The translations under genes were made by a program, and so were the position numbers. Under the pieces are notes generated by a model that saw only the letters and a program-made list of their open reading frames with translations, searched no databases and was not told where the DNA came from. Of a stretch of DNA of 64,000 nt, positions 24,732-33,021 are shown piece by piece; position 1 is the first letter of the stretch; each line of letters begins with the position of its first letter. This DNA is from UBA2357 sp041678045 (GTDB lineage: Bacteria; Pseudomonadota; Gammaproteobacteria; Burkholderiales; Rhodocyclaceae), in contig JBAYOV010000002.1 of assembly GCA_041678045.1 (NCBI GenBank), positions 1-64,000 on the forward strand, read 5' to 3'.

Positions 24732-25844
24732 ATGGAAAGCAGAAATTTTCGCTATGTGCCGGAAATCGATCAGCTGCGGGGCCTGGCGGCGCTGCTGATC
24801 CTGTTCTACCACGGCCTGCACCTGTTCAGGCACAGCCTCACGCGTGAAGGCCCGTTTGTGCTCGATGGGTGGATGGCGACGTCGAACCCGCTGCTGGCGG
24901 TGATCGTGGAAGGTTATGGGGCCGTGGCTCTGTTCATGGTGCTGTCCGGCTTCATTTTTGCCTATGGACTGGGCCAGGCGAATGTCGATTATTGGCAGTT
25001 CGTGAGAAACCGCTTCTTGCGAACCTATCCGCTTTTTGTGTTCATGCTTTTTCTGGGCATTGCAACACACGCTGGAAACTTCAATCTTCAAGGGTTTTTC
25101 CTGACGCTGTTCTTTATGGCGAACAGTCCGGGGGCGCTCGAACTCGGGCCTTTTACGGCAATGTTCTGGGCGGTGGCGGTGGAGTGGCAGTTTTATCTGC
25201 TGTTTCCGTTCTTGCTGGTGTTTGTGCGGCAGGGTGGGCTGCGGTTTGTGGGTGGGTTGGTGGTGTTGTTTGTTGCGCTGCGCCTCCTTGCCAGCCTGTA
25301 CGATGCGTCGCTGCGCGATCTGGCCTACTGGACAATCGTTGGCCGCCTGGAGCAGTTCCTGATTGGGGTGTGGCTGGGGGTGCGTCTGTCGCAAAGGGGG
25401 ATTCCGGTGCTGCCGCGCCCGTGCTGGGTGTTGCTCGCGGCGGCGGGGGGGGTGATGGTGTATTCGTTGCTCCTGAACCGGGCAGGGGGGTGGTTTGAGG
25501 ACGGTCTCTGGCGCGCATTCTGGCCGGCTGTGGAAGGGTCGGCATGGGCGGGCTTCATGGTGCTTTTTCTGGGCAGCGCGCGGGCCTTGCCTCGCTGGCT
25601 GGGGGCTGTGCTGGTGCGGGTTGGGGTGCTGAGTTATTCGGTGTATCTGCTCCATGTCCTGATCATCGATTCGGTGATCCGCCTGGGGTGGTTGGTCGCC
25701 CCGGCCTGGCTGGGGGTTACGGGGGCCGCACTGGTGACCACGCTGGTGGTGGTGTTGCCTGTGGTGCTGGCCATTTCGTATCTGAGCTTCAATGCCATCG
25801 AAAAGCCTTTTCTGGGTTTGCGGCACCGTTATGCCAGGGAATGA
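24732..25844 (+). CDS. Acyltransferase 3 family membrane protein
   Basis: This 370-aa protein of the OafA/YrhL group has FRYVPEIDQLRGLAALLILFYHG with the catalytic His, AVALFMVLSGFIFAYGLG, RNRFLRTYPLFVFML, and the mid-protein MFWAVAVEWQFYLLFPFLLVF. About ten membrane helices follow the family pattern, ending in a short basic tail. It probably O-acylates a surface sugar using a cytoplasmic acyl donor. It starts 83 bases after tRNA-Thr and lies 33 bases before the GDP-fucose synthase gene. The sequence is distinct from the acyltransferase at 7168, so the two probably have different acceptors. Confidence 0.9.
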   Translation: MESRNFRYVPEIDQLRGLAALLILFYHGLHLFRHSLTREGPFVLDGWMATSNPLLAVIVEGYGAVALFMVLSGFIFAYGLGQANVDYWQFVRNRFLRTYPLFVFMLFLGIATHAGNFNLQGFFLTLFFMANSPGALELGPFTAMFWAVAVEWQFYLLFPFLLVFVRQGGLRFVGGLVVLFVALRLLASLYDASLRDLAYWTIVGRLEQFLIGVWLGVRLSQRGIPVLPRPCWVLLAAAGGVMVYSLLLNRAGGWFEDGLWRAFWPAVEGSAWAGFMVLFLGSARALPRWLGAVLVRVGVLSYSVYLLHVLIIDSVIRLGWLVAPAWLGVTGAALVTTLVVVLPVVLAISYLSFNAIEKPFLGLRHRYARE

Positions 25845-25877
25845 GTGCCGTACGGGCACGCGCCTTCGGAGGTTTGT

Positions 25878-26834
25878 GTGAAAAAAGTATATGTGGCCGG
25901 GCATCGCGGCATGGTGGGCCGCGCCATCGTGCGACAGTTGCAGGCGCACGGCGATGTGACGCTGGTGTGTCGCACGCATGCCGAGCTGGATTTGACCGAT
26001 CAGGCGGCGGTGAACGCCTTTTTCGAGGCAGAGCGGCCCGATGAGGTGTATCTGGCGGCGGCGAAGGTGGGCGGCATTCATGCCAACAACACCTATCCGG
26101 CGGAGTTCATTTACGACAACCTGATGGTTGAGGCGAACGTGATTCACGCGGCCTGGCGCTGCGGGGTGTCGCGCCTGCTGTTTCTGGGCAGCAGCTGCAT
26201 TTACCCGAGGCTGGCGCCGCAGCCGATGACCGAGGACATGCTGCTGTCCGGCCATCTGGAGCCGACCAATGAGCCCTATGCGGTGGCGAAGATTGCGGGC
26301 ATCAAGCTGTGCGAGAGTTACAGCCGCCAGTATGGCTGTGATTTCCGCAGCGTGATGCCGACCAATCTGTATGGCCCGGGCGACAACTATCACCCGGAAA
26401 ACAGTCATGTGATTCCGGCGCTGATCCGGCGCTTCCACGAATGCCGGCAGGCCGGCGAGTCGTCGATCACGATCTGGGGGTCGGGCAGGCCGATGCGCGA
26501 GTTTCTGCATGTGGATGACATGGCGGCGGCGTGCGTGCATGTGATGAACCTGCCGCGTGCGGTGTATGAGGCCCACACCCTGCCGCAGCAATCGCATGTC
26601 AATGTGGGCTTTGGCAGCGATGTGACGATTGCCGATCTGGCGCGGCTGGTTGCGAAGGTGGTGGGTTTCGAGGGCGACATCGTGTTCGACACCGGCAAGC
26701 CCGATGGCACGCCGCGCAAGCTGATGGATTCGTCGCGCCTGCGCAGTCTGGGCTGGGCGCCGTCGATTGCGCTGGAAGCGGGGCTGGCCATGACGTACCG
26801 GGATTTCGTGGCGGGTGGCGGTCGCACTGCCTGA
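25878..26834 (+). CDS. fcl: GDP-L-fucose synthase
   Basis: The 318-aa short-chain dehydrogenase has the NADP motif VAGHRGMVGRAIVRQL, the family signature AAAKVGGIHANNTYPAEFIYDN, FLGSSCIYPRLAPQP, the catalytic YAVAKIAGIKLCESY (Tyr-x3-Lys) and SVMPTNLYGPGDN. It converts GDP-4-keto-6-deoxymannose to GDP-L-fucose by epimerisation and reduction. The GTG at 25878 with GGAGG five bases upstream is the start. The partner GDP-mannose 4,6-dehydratase (Gmd) is not in the window, so the substrate must be made from a gene elsewhere. It precedes the dTDP-rhamnose genes in the same direction. Confidence 0.95.
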   Translation: MKKVYVAGHRGMVGRAIVRQLQAHGDVTLVCRTHAELDLTDQAAVNAFFEAERPDEVYLAAAKVGGIHANNTYPAEFIYDNLMVEANVIHAAWRCGVSRLLFLGSSCIYPRLAPQPMTEDMLLSGHLEPTNEPYAVAKIAGIKLCESYSRQYGCDFRSVMPTNLYGPGDNYHPENSHVIPALIRRFHECRQAGESSITIWGSGRPMREFLHVDDMAAACVHVMNLPRAVYEAHTLPQQSHVNVGFGSDVTIADLARLVAKVVGFEGDIVFDTGKPDGTPRKLMDSSRLRSLGWAPSIALEAGLAMTYRDFVAGGGRTA

Positions 26835-26861
26835 GCGCCGGGCGCTTGTGTGGGAGTGCCG

Positions 26862-26867
26862 TATAAT
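26862..26867 (+). promoter_or_regulatory. Candidate -10 box of the rfbCDBA operon
   Basis: A perfect TATAAT lies 32 bases before the rfbC start in the 65-base gap after fcl. No convincing -35 hexamer stands 16-18 bases upstream (TTGTGT is only 10 bases away), so an activator or a weak -35 would be needed. Confidence 0.45.
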
Positions 26868-26899
26868 TCCGGCTTTATTTCTTGAACGATGACTTCCTC

Positions 26900-27466
26900 A
26901 TGCAGGTACTCCCGACCGATCTTCCCGGTGTGCTGATTATCGAACCGCGTGTGTTTGGCGACGAGCGCGGTTTTTTCATGGAAAGCTGGAACCGCGAGCG
27001 TTATGCGGCGGCCGGGCTGGATGTGGATTTCGTGCAGGACAATCTGTCGTTTTCGCGCCGTGGGGTGTTGCGCGGGCTGCATTTCCAGAATCCGAATGCG
27101 CAGGGCAAGCTGGTGCAGGTGCTGCAGGGCGAGGTGTTCGATGTGGCGGTGGACATTCGTGTGGGGTCGCCCGCCTTCGGTCGCTGGACGTCGGTGCGGC
27201 TGTCGGCGGAGAACCGGCGGCAGTTCTACATTCCGCCCGGGTTTGCGCATGGCTTTTGCGTGACTTCGGAGACGGCGCTGTTCGCCTACAAATGCACCGA
27301 TGTGTATAACCCGGCGGCGGAGGGTTCGGTGTTGTGGAATGACCCTGACCTGGCGATTCCCTGGCCGTTGGCGGGCGAGCCCGAGCTGTCGGCGAAGGAT
27401 CGGGAGGGCGTGCGGTTGCGCGATGTGCCGGTCGAGCGCCTGCCGCGCTACGAGGGGGCGGCATGA
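26900..27466 (+). CDS. rfbC: dTDP-4-dehydrorhamnose 3,5-epimerase
   Basis: The 188-aa cupin epimerase has VLIIEPRVFGDERGFFMESWN, the signature VQDNLSFSRRGVLRGLHFQ with the catalytic His, GKLVQVLQGEVFDVAVDIR, and FYIPPGFAHGFCVTSETA. It catalyses the third step of dTDP-L-rhamnose synthesis. The ATG at 26900 gives the usual length; the upstream TTG at 26882 would add six residues. Its stop overlaps rfbD by four bases (ATGA), so the pair is translationally coupled. The order here, C-D-B-A, is the reverse of the common rfbBADC order. Confidence 0.97.
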   Translation: MQVLPTDLPGVLIIEPRVFGDERGFFMESWNRERYAAAGLDVDFVQDNLSFSRRGVLRGLHFQNPNAQGKLVQVLQGEVFDVAVDIRVGSPAFGRWTSVRLSAENRRQFYIPPGFAHGFCVTSETALFAYKCTDVYNPAAEGSVLWNDPDLAIPWPLAGEPELSAKDREGVRLRDVPVERLPRYEGAA

Positions 27467-28434
27467 AGGATGGCATGAGCGGGCCGATTCTGCTGCTGGG
27501 TCAGCATGGCCAGGTGGCGCGCGAGCTGCAGCGCGAGCTGAGTACGCTCGGCGAGCTGGTGGTGGTGGGGCGCACGCCGGGGCCGGGCGCGCCCGGCCTG
27601 CAGGCCGATCTTGCCCGCCCCGACACCTTGACGGCCGTGGTCGATGCGGTGCGCCCGGCGCTGATCGTGAATGCGGCGGCCTATACGGCGGTGGATCGGG
27701 CCGAGAGCGAAGCCGAACGGGCTTTTGCGGTGAATGCCGAGGCCCCCGCCGTGCTGGCGCAGGCGGCTTGCCGGCATGGTGCGCTGCTGGTGCATTACTC
27801 CACCGACTATGTGTTCGACGGTCGGGCGCAGCACCCTTATCGCGAGGACGATGCGACGGCACCCCAGGGGGTGTATGGCCGCTCCAAGCGGGCGGGCGAG
27901 GAGGCGATTGTGGCTTCAGGCTGCGCGCATCTGATCTTTCGCACGAGCTGGGTGTATGGGCTGCATGGGCAGAACTTCATGCGCACCATGCGGCGGCTGG
28001 CGCGTGAGCGCGATACGCTGCGGGTGGTGGCCGATCAGGTGGGCGCGCCGACCTGGTCGCGACACATCGCGCAGGCCACCGCACAGGTGCTGGCGCAGTT
28101 GCGCGGGCAGCCGGCGGGGCAGGGCGGCTTCGATCGCGGCTTCGGTGCCGCACGCGGGGCGGCCTGTTCGGGGGTGTATCACCTGGTGTCGTCGGGGCGT
28201 TGCAGCTGGTTCGAGTTTGCGCAGGCGATCATCGCGCATCAGCGTGGCCATGAGGCGCTGGCGGTGCGCGAGGTCGTGCCGATTGCGACGCATGAATATC
28301 CGCTGCCGGCGGCCCGCCCGGCCTGGTCGGTGCTCGATGCCGGCAAGCTGGCCGACACGTTCGGTGTGCGCCTGCCGGACTGGACCACGGCACTGGCCCA
28401 GGTGCAGCAGGAGCTGGACCGCGAGCCGATCTGA
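27463..28434 (+). CDS. rfbD: dTDP-4-dehydrorhamnose reductase
   Basis: The 323-aa SDR-family reductase has ILLLGQHGQVARELQREL, VNAAAYTAVDRAESE, HYSTDYVFDG with the catalytic Thr/Asp region, and YGRSKRAGEEAI (Tyr-x3-Lys), followed by RTSWVYGLHGQNFMRTM. It makes dTDP-L-rhamnose in the final step. An insert of about 20 Gly/Ala-rich residues (QPAGQGGFDRGFGAARGAAC) near residue 215 makes it slightly longer than the usual ~300 aa. It is coupled to rfbC and separated from rfbB by 65 bases. Confidence 0.96.
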   Translation: MKDGMSGPILLLGQHGQVARELQRELSTLGELVVVGRTPGPGAPGLQADLARPDTLTAVVDAVRPALIVNAAAYTAVDRAESEAERAFAVNAEAPAVLAQAACRHGALLVHYSTDYVFDGRAQHPYREDDATAPQGVYGRSKRAGEEAIVASGCAHLIFRTSWVYGLHGQNFMRTMRRLARERDTLRVVADQVGAPTWSRHIAQATAQVLAQLRGQPAGQGGFDRGFGAARGAACSGVYHLVSSGRCSWFEFAQAIIAHQRGHEALAVREVVPIATHEYPLPAARPAWSVLDAGKLADTFGVRLPDWTTALAQVQQELDREPI

Positions 28435-28499
28435 GGCTGGCGGGGCATCCGCTCCGAACCCTCCGCACCGAATCTCCCCTTCAAGGACGTTTTTTCACA

Positions 28500-29570
28500 A
28501 TGAACAAGACAATTCTGGTGACCGGCGGTGCCGGTTTCATTGGCTCGGCACTGGTGCGTCACCTGATTGCCGAAACCGGGCACAAGGTGGTGAATCTGGA
28601 TTGCCTGACGTATGCGGGCAATCTGGATTCGGTGGCGATGGTGGCGGACGATCCGCGCTATGCCTTCGAGCAGGTGGATATTCGCGATGCGCAGGGCGTG
28701 CGCGGGGTGTTCGAGCGCCACCGCCCGGACGGGGTGATTCATCTGGCGGCGGAAAGCCATGTGGACCGCTCCATCGATGGCCCCAGGGTGTTCATCGAGA
28801 CGAATGTGCTGGGCACCTACACGCTGCTGGAGGAGGCCCGCCGGTACTGGAGCACGCTGCAGGATGAGGCGCGTGCGGCGTTCCGCTTTCACCATGTGTC
28901 CACCGACGAGGTGTATGGCTCGCTGGGTGAGCAGGGGCTGTTTACCGAGGAGACGCCGTATCAGCCCAATTCGCCGTATTCGGCCAGCAAGGCGGCGTCC
29001 GATCATCTGGTGCGGGCCTGGCATCACACCTACGGTCTGCCGGTGGTGACCACCAATTGCTCGAACAACTACGGGCCCTATCATTTCCCGGAGAAGCTGA
29101 TCCCGTTGATGATCCTCAATGCGCTGGAGGGGCGGCCCCTGCCGGTGTATGGCGATGGCCGGCAGGTGCGCGACTGGCTGTTCGTGGAAGATCACGCGCG
29201 GGCACTGGCGCGGGTGTTCGAGCAGGGCCGGCCGGGGCAGGAGTACAACATCGGCGGGCACAACGAGCGGCGTAATCTGGAGGTGGTGCACACCTTGTGC
29301 GAGTTGCTGGAAAGCCTCGCGCCGGAGCGCCGGCCGGCCGGTGTGGCACGCTATGCCGATCTGATTACCTTTGTGCAGGACCGCCCCGGTCATGACCTGC
29401 GTTATGCAATCGATGCAGGCAAGATCGAGCGTGAGCTGGGCTGGGTGCCGCGCGAGAGTTTCGAGTCGGGCATGCGCAAGACGGTGCAGTGGTATCTGGA
29501 CAACGAAACCTGGTGGCGCCGGGTGCGCGATGGCAGCTATCGCGGTGAGCGACTGGGGCTGGCGGGCTGA
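28500..29570 (+). CDS. rfbB: dTDP-glucose 4,6-dehydratase
   Basis: The 356-aa enzyme has the NAD motif ILVTGGAGFIGSALVRHL, LDCLTYAGNLDSV, HLAAESHVDRSIDGP, FHHVSTDEVYGSL with the catalytic Asp/Glu pair, YSASKAASDHLVRAW and NCSNNYGPYHFPEKLIPLMI. It converts dTDP-glucose to dTDP-4-keto-6-deoxyglucose, the committed step towards rhamnose. Length and motifs are canonical. It is third in the rfbCDBA operon. Confidence 0.98.
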   Translation: MNKTILVTGGAGFIGSALVRHLIAETGHKVVNLDCLTYAGNLDSVAMVADDPRYAFEQVDIRDAQGVRGVFERHRPDGVIHLAAESHVDRSIDGPRVFIETNVLGTYTLLEEARRYWSTLQDEARAAFRFHHVSTDEVYGSLGEQGLFTEETPYQPNSPYSASKAASDHLVRAWHHTYGLPVVTTNCSNNYGPYHFPEKLIPLMILNALEGRPLPVYGDGRQVRDWLFVEDHARALARVFEQGRPGQEYNIGGHNERRNLEVVHTLCELLESLAPERRPAGVARYADLITFVQDRPGHDLRYAIDAGKIERELGWVPRESFESGMRKTVQWYLDNETWWRRVRDGSYRGERLGLAG

Positions 29571-29616
29571 ACGGCCGGCATGCCGTGGTTCTTTTGAACA
29601 TTCGACGGAGTTCCTG

Positions 29617-30495
29617 ATGAAAGGCATCATCCTGGCCGGGGGTTCCGGCACCCGGCTGTATCCGGCCACGCTGGCGGTGAGCAAGCAGTTGCTGCCGATT
29701 TACGACAAGCCGATGATTTATTACCCGCTGGGCACGCTGATGCTGGCGGGCATCCGTGACATTCTGGTGATTTCCACCCCGCAGGATACGCCGCGCTTCG
29801 AGCAGTTGCTCGGCGACGGCAGCCAGTGGGGCCTGAACATCCAGTATGCGGTGCAGCCCAGCCCGGACGGGCTGGCGCAGGCGTTCATCATCGGTCGTGA
29901 GTTTGTCGGCGACGGTCCGTGTGCGCTGGTGCTGGGCGACAACATTTTTCATGGGCACGATCTGCACAGGCAGCTTGAGCGGGCGGTGGCGCGCGACACG
30001 GGGGCCACCGTGTTTGCCTATCATGTGCATGACCCCGAGCGTTATGGCGTGGTGGCCTTCGACGAGGCGGGCCGGGCCACTTCGCTGGAAGAGAAGCCGG
30101 CGCAGCCGAAGAGCAGTTATGCGGTGACCGGGCTGTATTTTTACGACAATCAGGTGGTGGACATGGCTGCGACGCTGAAGCCCTCGGCGCGCGGTGAGCT
30201 GGAAATCACCGACATTAACCGGATTTACCTGGAGCAGGGCCAGTTGAATGTGGAGATCATGGGGCGGGGGTATGCGTGGCTGGATACCGGCACGCATGAG
30301 AGCCTGAACGAGGCGAGCAACTTCATCCAGACCATCGAGCACCGCCAGGGGCTGAAGGTGGCCTGCCCGGAGGAGATTGCCTACCGCAAGGGGTTCATCG
30401 ACGCCGCCCAGGTCGAACGCCTCGCCAGCCCGCTGGCAAAGAACGGCTATGGTCAGTACCTGCTGCGCATGCTGAAGGAGCGCGTGCTTGTGTGA
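29617..30495 (+). CDS. rfbA: Glucose-1-phosphate thymidylyltransferase
   Basis: The 292-aa nucleotidyltransferase starts MKGIILAGGSGTRLYPATLA, with the signature GGSGTRL, SKQLLPIYDKPMIYYPLGTLML, and ALVLGDNIFHG (metal and nucleotide binding). It makes dTDP-glucose from dTTP and glucose-1-phosphate and is usually feedback-inhibited by dTDP-rhamnose. The ATG at 29617 gives the expected length; in-frame sequence upstream belongs to the rfbB region. It ends the operon; the next gene has its own promoter-like element. Confidence 0.98.
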   Translation: MKGIILAGGSGTRLYPATLAVSKQLLPIYDKPMIYYPLGTLMLAGIRDILVISTPQDTPRFEQLLGDGSQWGLNIQYAVQPSPDGLAQAFIIGREFVGDGPCALVLGDNIFHGHDLHRQLERAVARDTGATVFAYHVHDPERYGVVAFDEAGRATSLEEKPAQPKSSYAVTGLYFYDNQVVDMAATLKPSARGELEITDINRIYLEQGQLNVEIMGRGYAWLDTGTHESLNEASNFIQTIEHRQGLKVACPEEIAYRKGFIDAAQVERLASPLAKNGYGQYLLRMLKERVLV

Positions 30496-30590
30496 GGGCG
30501 TGTGAGAAAGTGAGGCGGCGATGATGCTGGAGTGGGCTGGTTGCGCAGAGGTTGGCCCGGGGGCGGTCGCCGGGCATCCTGTTATGAGGA

Positions 30591-30599
30591 TGTTATAAT
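30591..30599 (+). promoter_or_regulatory. Extended -10 promoter upstream of hemerythrin
   Basis: TGTTATAAT is a perfect extended -10 element (TGn-TATAAT) with no clear -35. The predicted start is near 30606, about 110 bases before the hemerythrin ATG. Confidence 0.5.
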
Positions 30600-30715
30600 C
30601 CGGGCCATCGGACACCCGCTGCACTGCGTGGCGGGCGTATCATGTCATGACAAGGCGGCACTACGAGGCTGTCGGCATTCACCCCCCCACTTCTTCAGTC
30701 GCAGAGATTATCCGC

Positions 30716-31180
30716 ATGGCCCACCTCGTCTGGTCGGAAGACCTGAACACCGGCATCGACGTGATCGATGCCCAGCACCGGCAGATCGTCGGTTTCATCA
30801 ACCAGCTCGATGACGCGCGCAGCAAGGGCGACCGCAAGCTGGTGAAGGATGTGCTCGATGGCTTGATCGACTACACCGTCGCGCATTTTTCCTTCGAAGA
30901 GACGCTCATGGAAGACGTTGGCTACGCCTACCTGCGCCCGCACCAGAAGGTGCATGAACAGTTCGTGCGCCGGGTGTCGGACATGCGTGACCAGTTCGAG
31001 CGCGGTGAGGAGGTGGTCGACGCGCTGCACTCCTTGCTGCACCGCTGGTTGTTCAACCATATTCGCCACGACGACGATTCCTACGCCAAAACCGTGAAGG
31101 GCCGCATGCAGAAACTGCTCGAAGACCGGCAGCAGGGCGGATGGCTGTCCCGCACCGTGTCGCGCTTTTTCAGGCGTTGA
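30716..31180 (+). CDS. Bacteriohemerythrin
   Basis: The 154-aa four-helix protein has the di-iron ligand pattern: VIDAQHRQIVGFINQL, HFSFEETLMEDVGY, HQKVHEQFVRR and LFNHIRHDD. Such proteins bind oxygen and are used for delivery, storage or sensing in microaerophilic and metal-stressed bacteria. All the expected His and acidic ligands appear present. A basic tail (SRTVSRFFRR) extends beyond the domain. The ATG at 30716 is chosen because the domain begins just after it; the upstream frame to 30647 shows no conservation. Confidence 0.93.
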   Translation: MAHLVWSEDLNTGIDVIDAQHRQIVGFINQLDDARSKGDRKLVKDVLDGLIDYTVAHFSFEETLMEDVGYAYLRPHQKVHEQFVRRVSDMRDQFERGEEVVDALHSLLHRWLFNHIRHDDDSYAKTVKGRMQKLLEDRQQGGWLSRTVSRFFRR

Positions 31181-31229
31181 TCGGTCGGACTGACCAGCGT
31201 TGCCTGGATGCTTGCTTGTCGATGGCGCC

Positions 31230-31326
31230 GTCTACTAATGATTACTAACATACTGCGAAATTAGTAGACGTTGGTGGTAAAGGTGTCGCTATACTAAATT
31301 CTACTAATCAAGTCAGGAATTAGTAG
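31230..31326 (+). promoter_or_regulatory. TACTAA operator-like array upstream of the fic gene
   Basis: Two inverted repeats lie in the 147-base gap: GTCTACTAAT (31230-31239) with ATTAGTAGAC (31260-31269), and CTACTAAT (31301-31308) with ATTAGTAG (31319-31326), the last ending just before the GTG start. Extra TACTAA half-sites at 31243 and 31292 each stand 10 bases (one helical turn) from the next TACTAA. This is strong evidence for a specific DNA-binding regulator. Confidence 0.8.
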
Positions 31327-31327
31327 A

Positions 31328-32722
31328 GTGAAGCTGCCAATGTCTCCGCCGAACGTTCAGGATCTCGTGCGCAACGTCGATCCCAAGGATTTGCCAAAGG
31401 TGTTGGCCTATTCGACGCCGTTGCCAACCGGCAGGTATCTGCACTGGGATGAGTTGCGCCGCAGGACTCCGCCCGAAGGCTTGTCGTCCGAGCTTTGGTG
31501 GGCGAGTGTATGGTTTGCCCGCAGTGGCGGCATGCAGGCCATGCCATTGCTCGACAAGGCGGGGGTGCCCTTCATGTTCGCCATGCCCGAGCCGGTGCAG
31601 GTGCACCTCCATCACATTGATCGCGATGCGGCTGGGCACGATGCGGCTGGGCAAATACGCAGCCCGGAGGGAACGCCAGTCCATGAGAGTCGGGAGCGGT
31701 ATCTGCTCCACTCGCTGATCGAAGAGTCGATTACTTCCAGTCAGCTCGAAGGCGCTTCGACCACGCGCAAGGTCGCCGAGGCGATGCTGCTGGAAGGACG
31801 CAAGCCCCGCGACCGCAGTGAACGGATGATCTTCAACAACTACCGGGCGATGGATCGCATTCGTAGCCTGCGGGACGAGTCGATCACGCCTGAGCGCATC
31901 CTCGAACTGCACCGGATGATCACGTTCGACACGCTTGAGGATTCGGGCGATGCCGGCCGGTTGCGCACCGGTGACGATGTGAAGGTGGTCGATAATCGGG
32001 ATGGCACGGTTCTCCACGACCCACCCAGCCACAAGACACTGCCGGAGCGTCTGGAGCGACTCTGCGCGTTTGCCAATCAGGGTACCGAGGCGAAGCCCTT
32101 CGTTCATCCAGTGTTGCGGGCTATTCTTTTGCACTTCATGATCGGTTACGACCACCCGTTTGCCGATGGCAATGGGCGCACTGCGCGTGCAGTGTTCTAT
32201 TGGTCGATGGCGCGCAGCGGCTACTGGCTGATGGAGTTTCTTTCGATCTCGCAGTTTCTGCGCCAGGCGCCGCGTCAGTATGTGCAGGCCTACCTCTACA
32301 CCGAGACGGACCATAACGACACCACCTACTTTGTACTTCATCAACTCGATGTGATCCGGCGGGCGATCTCCGGACTGCACGACTACCTTGCGCGCAAGAC
32401 GGTCGAGCAGCGTGAGGCCACGCGTTTGCTTGGAACCGGCTGGCTCAGGAGCAAGCTTAACCACCGCCAGGTCGGGCTGCTGACGCACGCGCTCAGGCAC
32501 CCTGGGGAGACCTATCGTGTCGCCCGGCATCAGGCGGTGCACAATGTGGTCTATCAGACCGCCAGGGCTGACCTTCTTGATCTTGCGGAGCTGGGGTTGC
32601 TGGAAAAGTCCAGGCAGGGCAATGCCTTTGTGTTCCACGCGGTGGATCGCCTGGAACGGCGCCTGGAAGGATTGGCCCGGAAGGATGTGGTGAAGCTGCC
32701 GGGCAAGCGGAGCGCGGCATGA
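31328..32722 (+). CDS. Fic family protein with N-terminal inhibitory motif and winged-helix end
   Basis: The 464-aa protein has the Fic core motif HPFADGNGRTAR at about residue 276, with the catalytic His and anion-binding loop, so AMPylation or a related NMP transfer is likely. The upstream SSQLEGAS at about residue 137 matches the inhibitory S/T-x3-E-G/N motif of class II Fic proteins, where the Glu blocks ATP. An N-terminal Fic-associated domain precedes it. The C terminus (RHPGETYRVARHQAVHNVVYQTARADLLDLAELGLL in positions ~395-435) looks like a winged helix. The GTG at 31328 or ATG at 31340 could start it. Autoregulation through the upstream TACTAA array is inferred. Confidence 0.9.
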   Translation: MKLPMSPPNVQDLVRNVDPKDLPKVLAYSTPLPTGRYLHWDELRRRTPPEGLSSELWWASVWFARSGGMQAMPLLDKAGVPFMFAMPEPVQVHLHHIDRDAAGHDAAGQIRSPEGTPVHESRERYLLHSLIEESITSSQLEGASTTRKVAEAMLLEGRKPRDRSERMIFNNYRAMDRIRSLRDESITPERILELHRMITFDTLEDSGDAGRLRTGDDVKVVDNRDGTVLHDPPSHKTLPERLERLCAFANQGTEAKPFVHPVLRAILLHFMIGYDHPFADGNGRTARAVFYWSMARSGYWLMEFLSISQFLRQAPRQYVQAYLYTETDHNDTTYFVLHQLDVIRRAISGLHDYLARKTVEQREATRLLGTGWLRSKLNHRQVGLLTHALRHPGETYRVARHQAVHNVVYQTARADLLDLAELGLLEKSRQGNAFVFHAVDRLERRLEGLARKDVVKLPGKRSAA

Positions 32723-32757
32723 GGCTGATCTATCGCCAGCACGCGGTACGGCGCATG
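32719..32757 (+). pseudogene. Remnant of a DUF4258-type protein
   Basis: The frame opens four bases before the fic stop and reads RLIYRQHAVRRMFGR, the typical start of small DUF4258 proteins, which are usually ~90 aa and precede a YgiT-type zinc-finger gene. Here the remaining ~70 residues are absent and the frame runs straight into the ribosome site and start of the zinc-finger gene. An internal deletion of a toxin-like partner explains this; the reading rests on a short stretch. Confidence 0.5.
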
Positions 32758-32787
32758 TTCGGACGACTACGCAACGAGGAAACCATC

Positions 32788-33021
32788 ATGAAATGCCCGA
32801 TCTGCAAGCACGGCGAAACCAGGCCGGGACTGACAACTGTAACGCTCGAACGTGACGGCATGGCCGTGGTGTTCCGTGGCGTGCCGGACGTGGTGTGCGA
32901 CAACTGCGGCGAAACCTTCCACGACGAAGCCGTGACCACTGCACTGCTGCGCCAAGCCGAACAAGCTGCGGCGGCGGGCGTGGAGGTCGACATTCGGCGG
33001 TTCGCTGTGGCCGCGCGATGA
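32788..33021 (+). CDS. YgiT-type zinc-finger protein (MqsA-like antitoxin N domain)
   Basis: The 77-aa protein has two CxxC pairs, CPIC at the start and CDNC at about residue 40, around TVTLERDGMAVVFRGVPDVVC, the YgiT/MqsA zinc-binding pattern, followed by a helix and a short VEVDIRRFA strand. In this short family there is no HTH domain. Such genes normally stand after a DUF4258 toxin-like gene, of which only a remnant is left here. GAGGAAA six bases before the ATG at 32788 marks the start. It overlaps the DUF2442 gene by four bases (ATGA). Confidence 0.8.
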   Translation: MKCPICKHGETRPGLTTVTLERDGMAVVFRGVPDVVCDNCGETFHDEAVTTALLRQAEQAAAAGVEVDIRRFAVAAR

